NCBI GenBank assembly: GCA_014529385.2
Contig: CM043944.1
Span: 77,333,884 to 77,397,883, forward strand
Direction: 5' to 3'
DNA length: 64,000 bases
Source of the DNA: Adiantum capillus-veneris
Lineage: Eukaryota; Streptophyta; Polypodiopsida; Polypodiales; Pteridaceae
Positions 42,909 through 51,689 of this stretch are shown here, one piece after another. Position numbers and translations under genes: made by a program. The notes below the pieces were generated by a model. It was not told the DNA's origin and ran no database searches. It worked only from the letters and a program-made list of their open reading frames with translations. Every line of letters begins with the position of its first letter. Position 1 is the stretch's first letter.

Positions 42909-43595
42909 TTGCTTTTTAGAGGGCCTGAGGATCATATCATTAATCTGATACCCGGAAGCACGCCACGGAACCGGCCACCTTATCGTGTGAGCCGAGCACA
43001 GAATGAAGAGATTATGAACCAAGTGAAAGACCTCTTGGAAAAGGGTCTTATCCAGCCTAGTACTTCACCGTATTGCTCTCCAGTGTCGTTGGTTTTGAAG
43101 AAAGATGGATCTTGGAGAATGTGCATCGATTATAGAGCTCTCAACAAAATCACCATCAAGAACAGATTTCCGATTCCTAGGATCGATGATATACTCGACA
43201 AATTACAGGGATCCTCGTGCTTTAGCAAGATTGATTTGAAGAGTGGATATCATCCGATCACAATCGTGCCGGGAGACGTCTACAAGACAGCTTTTCGGAC
43301 GACTTTTGGGTTATTTGAGTTTTTGGTGATGCCTTTTGGCTTAACCAATGCTCCTGCGACATTTAACCGGATGATGGATAGGATTTTTCGAGAGTACAGG
43401 CTATTTGTTGGCACTTTCTTTGATGATATCATTGTTCTCTCCAAGAATGAGGCAAAACACAGAGATCATCTGCTTCAGGTCTTTCAGGCATTACGAGATC
43501 ACAAGTTTCTGATTAATGCAAAGAAAAGTGAATTTTTCCTACCAGAGATACATTTTTTGGGACACATTGTCTCAGAATGGATCCGGCCAAGATAG
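42909..43595 (+). pseudogene. reverse transcriptase, nearly intact (element B)
   Basis: 228 open residues with all RT blocks: [60 protein letters not shown] (motif A), [20 protein letters not shown] and the catalytic VGTFFDDIIVLSKNEAKH. The frame is lost at about 43573 through a deletion of some 13 bases (VSEW instead of the VSAAGVQ of element A). The thumb goes on in the next frame. Confidence 0.92.
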
Positions 43596-44225
43596 AGACT
43601 ATCCGCGATTGGCCCGATTTGAAGAATGTCCATGAAGCTAGAAGCTTCTTGGGACTGTGTTCGTACTACAGGCGGTTCATTCGAAAGTTTCCAGAGGTTG
43701 CTTCCCCTTTGCATATCTTGACACAGAAAGGAGTCCCTTTCTCATGGGGACCCACAGAGGTGACTGCCTTTCAGACATTGAAAGAGAAATTGAGTACAGG
43801 ACCAATTTTGACTTTGCCGGACTTGCAGAAGTCATTTGAAGCATATTGCGATGCTTGTGTTCGTAGTCTGGGTGCGGTCTTAATGCAAGAAGGCTATGTC
43901 ATTGCTTACGAGAGCCGATTGTTCTCAAGGCCGGAAATGACAGCGCAGATTTATGAGAAAGAGCTTTTGGCAGTTATCCACGCTCTTACTTAGTGGTGGC
44001 ATTACCTACTCGGAGCGGATTTTACTGTCTTTACAGACCATCAGAGTTTGTACCACTTCTTGTCACAGAAGCAGCTTTCGGAAAAGCAAATGCGGTGGGC
44101 GAACATCTTGTCACAGTTTCACTTCCAGATTGTCCATGTTCAGGGACAGAAGAATGTGGTGGCAGATGCTTTGTCTCGCAAGCCGTTGGTTCTGGCTATT
44201 TCCACGATACATCATAGGAGCTTCA
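43577..44225 (+). pseudogene. RT thumb and RNase H (element B)
   Basis: The frame 43577-43993 has DWPDLKNVHEARSFLGLCSY, GVPFSWGPTEVTAFQTLKEK and the RNase H start KSFEAYCDACVRSLGAVLMQ and QIYEKELLAVIHAL. A TAG at 43991 (in place of a sense codon before WWHYLLGADFTVFTDHQSL) breaks it. The rest, HVQGQKNVVADALSRKPLVL, is at the start of the next frame. Confidence 0.9.
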
Positions 44226-45331
44226 AGGATATGGTCGACCAGTATACCACAGATACAAATTTTGCAGATATTTTCACTCGGATACGGAATGAGGAGTTAG
44301 TAGCGGGATATTCCATTCGGGATGGCTACTTGATGAGAAAAACCATGTTGTGCGTTACACAGCTGTTGAGGGAAAAGGTTATGACTGAATGCCACTGTCC
44401 ACCTTTTACAGGTCATCGTGGCATTGCCACCACCATGAAAGGGGTAGAGAGATACTTCTTTTGGCCGAGACTCAAAAAGGATGTGGAAGAGTTTGTGCGC
44501 AGTTGCTTAGTATGCCTGAAGGTCAAGTTTGACATGCATAAAGCACAGGGATTGTTACAACCTTTACCCATATTCACCTGTCCTTGGGAAAGTATTGCAA
44601 TGGATTTCATTTTTGATCTCCCGAGAACACAAAATGGTCACGATGGTATCTGGACTGTTATTGACAGATTTAGTAAACAATCTCATTTCATTCTAGTGAA
44701 GAAAACAGTCAAGCCGGATCACTTAGCGAGACTATTTGTGGCCCAGATCTTCAGATTACATGGCATGCCTGAGACGATTGTCTCCGACAGGGATCCCAGA
44801 TTTACGAGTTTGTTTTGGAAGGCAATTTGGGAGAACATTGGCATGCGGTTGCAGTTCTCATCATCGTTCCACCCGTAGACTGACGTGCAATCTGAGATTG
44901 CCAATTCAGTGGTTCTAGATTTATTGAAGTCTTATATCTCGGATCAGAAGACTCAATGGGAAAATTACCTACCTTTGGTGGAATTTGCCTACAATAACAC
45001 GATACACTCTTTGATGGGAAATGCGCCATTTGAGATTGTTGAAGGTGCTGCGAAGGTTCAACCCTTCCTAAGCACTAAAGATAAGATTTTTGAAGCAGAT
45101 GAATATACGCGAGACTTAGATACGGCTTTTGCCAAGGTTCGCGAGGGTTTGCAGAAGTCTCAAGAACGACAGAAAAAGGCAGCGGATCGCCATCGTCGCG
45201 ACTTGAAATTGAAGGAGGATGATTGGGTGCTCTTACGTTTTGAGAAGGCACGCCTGAGAAAGAAAAGGAGAGGCTTTTTCCAAAGCTTAGTATGTGATAC
45301 TACGGACCTTTTCAGATCTCTGAAAAGATAA
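44048..45331 (+). pseudogene. RNase H end and integrase (element B)
   Basis: A 276-residue open frame (44048-44878): RNase H end, then the integrase HHCC end (HCPPFTGHRGIATTMKGVER, CLVCLKVKFDMHKAQG) and core with IAMDFIFDLPRTQNGHDGIW and ETIVSDRDPRFTSLFWKAIW. A TAG at 44877 stands at the Gln of HPQTD. The frame goes on at 44885-45331 with LVEFAYNNTIHSLMGNAPFE and the basic helix KAADRHRRDLKLKEDDWVLL. Both early catalytic Asp are present. Apart from the stop the enzyme would be complete. Confidence 0.92.
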
Positions 45332-45655
45332 GTGATGTCTCCTTCCGACTGAAACTGCTTGATACTTGGAGGATTCACAATGCATTTCATGTGTCTCTGG
45401 AAACCTTTTAAAGGTGATGTGCCTGATGATGGGGAGCCTGATGAGCAACCCGAAGTGGAAGAAAACGAGGAGATCCTTGTTCCTGAACAGATTTTGGCAC
45501 ATAAGGATACGAAGAATAAAGGTAAAGTCCGAAGGTGGTTCTTGGTTAAGTTCAAGAACTATCCTGCATTGGATGCGAAGTGGATGGAGGAGGAGGACCT
45601 AGCAGATACTCCTCAGATTGTGAAACTTTATCTCGAGGCTTTTGGTTTAGCATAG
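45332..45655 (+). pseudogene. chromodomain of integrase (element B)
   Basis: The frame 45359-45655 has VEENEEILVPEQILAHKD and then FLVKFKNYPALDAKWMEEED, a chromodomain that fits element A position by position. It ends ADTPQIVKLYLEAFGLA and stop. The GPFQISEKISDVSF linker just before it is in another frame (frameshift at about 45300-45340). Confidence 0.88.
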
Positions 45656-46207
45656 TCTACTCCAAATGAAACCCAGAATTTAGCTTGGTCGGAGATTTGG
45701 TGCAGTGGGATGCACAAGAGGGGAGTTACTCCGCTCCTTTGTCAACAGATGCTCGATTTTGATACTAAAGTCATCGATGTCTCTTTGAGCTTCAGGGATA
45801 CTGAGAGCTGATAGTGTTCTGCTGGATGACTTTATGAAATGGAATTCCTGATTATGATATTGATTTGTTCTTGACTTCTTTTTAAGTGCAAGAACTGATA
45901 GACGAAATGACTGCAGCATTTTGGTCTGATTGATCTCGAATAGACATGGTTGCAATAGGGGTTAGTCAATCGGACATCGATGAGGTCCCAAATTGGATCT
46001 AGATGCGATTGCTAGCTACATTGCCGATAAATCATGGTCTAAGATCCGAATGAATGTTGAATGTCATGTGATGTCGTGTGATGTGACTGTCGATTGGTGC
46101 ATGTGCTAGATGTGTGTTCCTAGTGCGTAGGTACTAACAATCAGTTTCTGCTAAGACTGTTTATGGCCTCTGTCTGTTTTGCAGGCGTAATGGGGGCGAT
46201 TACAATG
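45656..46207 (+). other. 3' untranslated region of element B
   Basis: 550 bases without a frame, homologous to the same position in elements A and C (GAGGGGAGT.ACTCCGCTCC, GCCTCTGTCTGTTTTGCAGG). See the note under element A. Confidence 0.6.
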
Positions 46208-46224
46208 CTCTCAAGAGGGGGGTA
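46208..46224 (+). other. polypurine tract of element B
   Basis: CTCTCAAGAGGGGGGTA directly precedes the 3' LTR TGTCACAA. Confidence 0.85.
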
Positions 46225-46913
46225 TGTCACAAAGTGATGACGTGGCTACCCGATTATTAGGGCTCGGATGTGCTGAAACCCTAACCCTAATGGCCAGAAA
46301 CCCTAATTTGCAAAAACCCTAAATGCTGCCAGAAACCCTAACCCTAATTTTTGCCCTGACCTAACCCTAACCCTAACCCTAAAGGCAGCAAGGGCAGATC
46401 CCGATAAATGTGCAGGTATGTTGACGTGGCACCGTACGGCAAGGCTCGAGAATTGCGGCACATGTTGCTTTTGGCGTGAGATTGCTTTTGCGGCAGTTTG
46501 CTTACGCAATCTCAGAGAAAGAGGGAGAGAAAATCTTTTGCTTTATTCTTGAAACTCAAGAGAGAGTTTGTGAGAGAAAAGAGCCTCTGCTTTATTTTTT
46601 AGGCTTTTGATTTTGAGTTTTTGGGGCTCTGCTTTTGGCAACCCTTGTAAAATAACTATGTGGTTTGGGCTCCCACTCTGTAGAGCATCTGGACGTAGAG
46701 TCTGAGAGTGAGACCCGAACCACTCTTGTACTTCGAACACTGATTAATACAAAAAGAAATACCGAAAGGGGCGCAAGTCTTTGGGGCCAATATCTCTAGG
46801 CACGAAACTCCGTCGGGCCAGTGCAAATCTATTGTGAATTGTGAACTGTTTTGAAGTGGTTATTTGGTGCTGTCGTGATTGATTCTTGACTTGGAGTGTC
46901 CAAGTCTGTTACA
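46225..46913 (+). repeat. 3' LTR of element B
   Basis: 689 bases, TGTCACAAAGTGATGACGTG to GTCCAAGTCTGTTACA. It differs from the 5' LTR by scattered changes and some indels (for example an added GGGCTCGGATGTGC near 46260). Telomere-like words are at about 46275-46383. Confidence 0.96.
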
Positions 46914-47065
46914 CTTTGTCACTTGGGGCCCCATCGAACGGGGTCCCATAAGTTGGTAGGACTTCTTCTTCTATGACTTGTTCTTCTTAGGGTTTAGGCC
47001 CCTCGGCCGACATCTGCAAGTTGGCCCCCTTCTTCAGGGCCTTGACACGTTAGCAGTTTGTTACA
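46914..47065. repeat. solo LTR, right part beyond element B (family 2)
   Basis: After the CTTTG duplication, GTCACTTGGGGCCCCATCGAAC to CACGTTAGCAGTTTGTTACA completes the LTR begun at 39591. It matches the right end of 37909-38674. It is followed by GGTAA (target duplication, one mismatch with GGTAT) and RT of element D. Confidence 0.85.
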
Positions 47066-47650
47066 GGTAACCACTTTTGAGATTGACCCTACTGAAAAGC
47101 TTTGCCCCATTGAGCCTATCGAGGATATACTCAATGCGAGGCATCGGAAACTCGTTCTTGACAATCATCTTGTTCAATGTCCTGTAATCAACACACAAAC
47201 GAGACGAACCATCCTGCTTGCAGACAAATAAAATAGGAGCAGCAAAAGGACTTACACTAGGACGTATGAATCCTCTGGCCACCAACTCCGTGAGTTGCCG
47301 CTCTAACTCTTCTTTCTGAGTCTTTTTCAAACGGTAGGGAGACTTACTGATTGGCTGTGTCCCTTACGTGAGTTCGATGCGATGGTCATTCGGCCGCTCG
47401 GGAGGGAGACGGGGTGGAAGATCTTCCTGCAAAAAGAGGTGCTTATACTTGGTACACAAAGCTGAATACCTGTCTGGAGCCTTAATGCTTTGGGTAACTG
47501 GAGAGGCATAGATGAATGCCGCTTGTGCTCCTCTTCTATTGCACGTTTTGCCTGCACATGAGAAATGAGAGGTAAAGAATGCAGACCCTCCTCACCATGA
47601 ATGATCATGGGATAGTCACTTTTGGCATTTAGAGTGAGAGTATTGTCTGC
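47066..47650 (-). pseudogene. reverse transcriptase, first half (element D)
   Basis: The frame 47061-47330 has KEELERQLTELVARGFIRPS, VSPFAAPILFVCKQDGSSRL and DYRTLNKMIVKNEFPMPRIE, ending LFSRVNLKSGY at the solo LTR. Motif A Asp is changed to Asn (RVNLKSGY, where the family has .IDL.SGY). Upstream at 47340-47650 the spacer to the protease is broken by frameshifts. Confidence 0.85.
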
Positions 47651-47733
47651 CCAATCAATGAGAGGTTATGCTCACGAAACCATCTATCACATCCTGAGAG
47701 AGCAGACACAACAAATTTTCTACGGAAGGAAGC

Positions 47734-48110
47734 TCATTGATTAATGAATAACACATCAAGGCACTCTTGCGTATTGAGAGAGTCCATACCAGGAGCGAAG
47801 CCCAACACCTCGAGAGGAGTTGTCTGGCTAACCTCTAGGCGGGCTCTCTCTACAAGAGAGGCACCAATCACATCATGCATACTGCCTGAATTAAACAATA
47901 TGACAAAACGGTGACCCTTCACATCACCATAACATTTAAAGAGAGACTCATTAATTGTGTGTCAGAAACATGTGGAGACTCAGTTTGGTTCACTAAAGTG
48001 CTTGTGGTAGCTGTCGGTGCTTTGGGTTCTTTAGGTGGTGCTGTTTTAATGTGACCCTTGATGTGACATTGATAACATCTACCTTCCTTAGCATAAATGA
48101 CTTGTTCTTT
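47734..48110 (-). pseudogene. aspartic protease and knuckle relic (element D)
   Basis: The frame 47734-47922 has FVILFNSGSMHDVIGASLVE: the catalytic Asp of the DSG loop is replaced by Asn. Upstream, near 48050-48090, a knuckle reads CYQCHIKGHIKTA with the last Cys missing. Both ends of this region are therefore non-functional in the same copy. Confidence 0.8.
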
Positions 48111-49456
48111 TGGCGTTATGTATCCTCCTATAATCCTTGTGTGGCTTTTTCATTCGGGGGTAGCTTAGGTTTAATAGGTGCTTTAGCTTTACCCTTAGAT
48201 TCATTTTGAGAGTTCTTTTCTGAAGGATTAGAGAAAGACTGGCTAGAAGAGTTACAGTTCTTACCATTCTTACCATTCTTACCGTTCTGTGGGTTCTAAG
48301 GAGTCTGAGAGGTACTGTGAGAAGACTTGTTCTCCTTAGGCTTTCCTTTGTTGTGCTTCGTCTCCTCTGCGAGAGCAATCGCTACCGCCTTGTTGAGATC
48401 TATTGGGTCGAGTACTTCGACATCAAACTTGATGTACTCGTCCAACCCGTAAGGCAATGCCTCTTTGCGCTCATCATGATTTGCGTAATATGGTGCCGAG
48501 CTCCAAACACGATTATAGAAAGACATAACTGGCATACCATTTTGCTCGAGATTGCGCCAATCGTCTTTCAACCGCGCTAGGTACTGAGGTGGCATAAACT
48601 GCGCCTTGAGCTTGTCTTGGAAGTCGGCCCAATTGAAGGAAAGGGGCATGCCTTCTTCGGCTTCCTCTAGGTGCGCGGTCAACTGTGCCTCTTGCCATGC
48701 ACATTGCGTGATACCAATTAATGGCATCAGCGGCAAGCTACATTGTTGCCGTCAAAACCTTCTTTTTCCTATTTTCTTAGTTGTCGCAAAGTAAGCATTA
48801 AATTGATGCAACCAAGAATGAATAACATTAGCATCCATTTTACCGTCATACTTATTGAACGTCAACTTCTTAGTGATTGGATTGTTGGAGTCCGAATCTT
48901 TGCTTGTGCTACTTGATGAACTGCCCACATCTTTGATCGGCTCGGACTTCGAGGTGAGTACGTGTAGGACCAACTCTTGCATGCTTTGATCTCTATGCGC
49001 CTCACGCTCTAATTCCAAGGCCGCTCGTCTTTCTTCGGCCGCTATGCATTGGGCTTCGCGTGCTTGCTCACACTCAAGCTCCATAGTTGCCCTTCTTTCT
49101 TCGGCCGCCAAGCGCGCTTGATCACGCTCGCGATCCAAGGTGGCGCGTTACGCCTCTTGTTGTAGCATCATGTCCATCATCGACTTGACCAAAGCCTCCA
49201 TAGGATTTGATGCAACCTGTGGCGTAGATGGGGAAGGGGGAGGGTCGGAAAAAAATCCTCCTGGTGGGAAAAGTTTTGTCACCACCTCCATGACCTTCAC
49301 GCAAAGTACCCATTTCGCTTTGGGTGATGACCATACACTGAGGTCTTGAGTACTTAAGTTCTCGAGGAACTTGGGTTCTCGAGGTTCGTGAGTTCTTGAG
49401 GTTCTGGAGTTCTTTAGCTTGTTGTCGGTGTTTGAGAAGGCTTTTCTCTTATCCAA
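48111..49456 (-). pseudogene. gag, broken (element D)
   Basis: The frame 49148-49456 is the start (MDKRKAFSNTDNKLKNSRTS, VASNPMEALVKSMMDMMLQQ). After a stop at about 49149, 48752-49138 has a charged coiled-coil (ERDQARLAAEERRATMELEC, repeated) and LTFNKYDGKMDANVIHSWLH. The frame 48296-48736 is the capsid core (FNWADFQDKLKAQFMPPQYL, NGMPVMSFYNRVWSSAPYY). The long Glu/Arg/Ala coiled-coil before the capsid domain is a feature of this family, not seen in A or B. Confidence 0.82.
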
Positions 49457-49742
49457 GCTCGACTCTTCCCTGCGGGCGTACCCCTTGGCGGCCTTGTGCT
49501 CACAAAGTTACTTTTTTCCACCTCACGTCGATTGGCCGGCCGCTAAGTGCGTGGTCCACTCTCAATGAGTGAAAAGAGGAACAAGGGGAGGTTGGACAAG
49601 CCCTTCTTTTTTGGGTTACCTGTCACTCTTCTAAGACATGATTAGGAATCAACACGCCCAAGTGGATTTGGGTTACGTGCGACTACAACAAGCAAAAAAT
49701 TTCTTGTGGTTCTTTCCTTGAGTGATACTGAACATTGCCAAA

Positions 49743-49754
49743 GCTCTGATACCA
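49743..49754 (-). promoter_or_regulatory. tRNA-iMet primer-binding site of element D
   Basis: The plus strand GCTCTGATACCA is a perfect TGGTATCAGAGC on the minus strand, one base from the LTR. Confidence 0.94.
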
Positions 49755-49755
49755 A

Positions 49756-49911
49756 TGTAAGGTGTAGCGGAAGTGAATGTTGATGTTGCTGAAGATGAGT
49801 GCTCCGAACTGTGCTCAAGGGTTCCTTTTACTTACGGAAGGGAGAGCCTTCCGTTCCTTTAGTGAGAGAGTGCAATGATCACAAACAAAGTGAATGCTAC
49901 TGTGAATGAAG

Positions 49912-50000
<89 letters not shown>

Positions 50001-50836
50001 ATACGACATCAAACGGTTCTCAAACCCTCCTCCAAGGGCCCACCTCTCTATGGCGAGAGCGGTCTATGCTATTGATTACACAAATCTGGTACAATGGTCT
50101 AGATGCAATGGACTTGCCGATGACAATGATGATGATGACAAGGACGGGCTGAAATCAGAAAACGCTAGGGCTGAACTGCTGAAATCTGCAAAACGCTGAC
50201 TTTTTGCTACTGCGAGGATCTGCTGCGGGTAGGAGAGATCAGAGAGGGTAACGGCTGAATCTGCAGTGTCTAAGTGCTGAAAACTGAAAACGTTGATGTA
50301 CTGGGCTGATTTGACGCTGGAATCTGCAAACGCTAGGCTGAATCTGCAAAGTGAAAACGCCAGATTGCTCTGTAGCAAAAACGCTAGGGAAACTGTATTT
50401 CCAAAACGCTATCTGCTCTGTTGGCTGAAAACGTTGGGGCCTGCCGCTGGTCTTGGTTAGAAGGTGCACTGCAAGTTGCTGGAACTTCTTCTGCCTCTTC
50501 TGCCAATAAGTGCTAGCGCTAGGTTTCTTTTATAGAGACTAAGCAAATTTTCCCTACTCACTTTTTCAACAAAGTCACTTATTAAATAATAAATGAAAAA
50601 TGAGTAAATAGAGAAAATGGGTTCTATGCACTGTAAAATGCTCATGATGGGTACTGAATGTCATGTTGATGATCATGTTGTGTGCAACCAGAGGATATGC
50701 AACTACTCTTAGTGCCTGGACATGCACGACCTGCTCACAGGCTCACAAAGGTGCCATAACACTTCCTAAGCTGACCTGAACCCTAGACTTGAAGTAGCTT
50801 GTCCACATGCACATAGGGTTAGATGTGCACGTGACA
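49756..50836 (-). repeat. 5' LTR of element D (family 3)
   Basis: 1081 bases, TGTAAGGTGTAGCGG to GTGCACGTGACA on the plus strand. It matches 27960-29106 and 26009-27160. It holds (GT)n at 49913-49933 joined to (GA)n at 49934-49996. On the minus strand CTCTATAAAAGAAACCTAGC near 50520-50540 is a good TATA box (TATAAAAG) about two thirds of the way from the LTR end to the PBS. Confidence 0.93.
50520..50540 (-). promoter_or_regulatory. TATA box of the family 3 LTR
   Basis: The minus strand CTCTATAAAAGAAACCTAGC is in the LTR of element D; the corresponding site in the other family 3 LTR (near 28800) reads CTAAAAAAGAAACC. It would drive transcription toward the PBS at 49743. Confidence 0.55.
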
Positions 50837-50947
50837 TTTACCTCCATGACCTTGGAAAAAAGGGAGAAAATAGGAGAATAATGGGAGAGGGCAGCAAATG
50901 ACCGTAGTGCTCAGGGGGGAAAATATGACAAGTACAAGAGCACAAAT
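50837..50947. other. spacer between element D and the hAT-like element
   Basis: Purine-rich, no feature. Confidence 0.4.
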
Positions 50948-51667
50948 CAGAGTTACTGGGGAACGCCCCTACCAGGCATTGGAACGCCGGAACCGCGTTC
51001 CGGCTGGCTAGAGGTGCTTGGAACAACCTGGAACGGCAGGGCGTTCCGACAAACCAATCATCACCGGAACGGCGGGGGGAACGGGGCCGGAACGGCAGCA
51101 ATGGTAAGAAAGCATAAAGGGGCAGATTTTGGGTGTGATGTTTCCTTATAAATTGCTCCCCCCTCATCCCCTTTCCTTCACAAACGCAACAAGCCTCAAG
51201 GATCTCTCTCTCTTCCTTGCTCTCAAGCTCTACCCTCGCGCTCGGGCCTCAAGCTCTCAAGCTCTATCCTCAAGCTCTCAAGCTCTCTCTCTTGGGCTTG
51301 CCCTCAACTTTCAAGGCTTCAAGCTCTCTCTCCCTTGGTCTCAAGAAGTAAAGCCTCTCTCAAGCTCCCTATCTCAAGCATGCACTGTGTCTGTTGTGAA
51401 TGTACTATGACCGCGCATCACCACACGATGCAATCAAGCCATAATAAGGTGGAATGGTCTTCAAATCATGTTTTTTGTGAGTATTAGAGTCAAAGGACTC
51501 TAATACTACTTGTATTCAAACACATAACTCTAAAAATTGCATTGTTTGGGTGTTTTTTATGCCTCCCGTTCTGCGCCGTTCGCGTTCCGGACCCCTTACC
51601 GTTCCCCTGTTCCGCGGGGAGGCCCGTCGCCGTTGCCGTTCCGCGTTCCGCGTTCCGGGTAACTATG
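50948..51667. mobile_element. possible non-autonomous hAT-like DNA transposon (720 bp)
   Basis: The ends are CAGAGTTAC (50948-50956) and GTAACTATG (51659-51667), inverted repeats with one mismatch. Next to each end lie many copies of a GGAACG word: direct at the left (GGAACGCC, GGAACGGCAGG), reversed at the right (CGTTCCGCGTTCCGCGTTCCG). Such subterminal repeats are usual in hAT elements. The flanks GCACAAAT and GCATAGTT agree at five of eight bases, so the eight-base duplication is doubtful. The middle has a TATAAATT box near 51148 and a CTCAAGCTCT minisatellite. No transposase. Confidence 0.5.
51215..51380. repeat. CTCAAGCTCT-type minisatellite
   Basis: About ten irregular copies of CTCAAGCTCT and CTCAAGCTCTCAAGCTC within the hAT-like element. 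Confidence 0.8.
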
Positions 51668-51689
51668 GCATAGTTGTCCTTGGAAGATC

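Larger units (their letters stand above)
40099..46913 (+). mobile_element. complete Ty3/gypsy chromovirus, element B (6.8 kb)
   Basis: LTRs at 40099-40776 and 46225-46913, PBS at 40778, polypurine tract at 46208-46224, and a perfect five-base target duplication CTTTG (40094-40098 and 46914-46918). Internal order is gag, protease, RT, RNase H, integrase, chromodomain on the plus strand. It is the best preserved element of the window: a 276-residue RNase H-integrase frame and a 228-residue RT frame remain open. About six lesions (stops at 41401, 41878, 43991 and 44877, small deletions at about 42490 and 43573) disable it. Confidence 0.97.
38840..50836 (-). mobile_element. Ty3/gypsy element D (family 3 LTR), split by nested insertions
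   Basis: On the minus strand: 5' LTR 49756-50836, PBS 49743-49754, gag 48088-49456, protease 47734-47922, RT 47066-47340, then a 7.5-kb interruption (39591-47065), then the rest of RT and the start of RNase H (38840-39590). Integrase and 3' LTR are gone, replaced by the 3' end of a family 2 element. With the nested material removed, the RT frame reads straight across the insertion point. Gag and protease are of another group than elements A, B and C. Confidence 0.88.
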
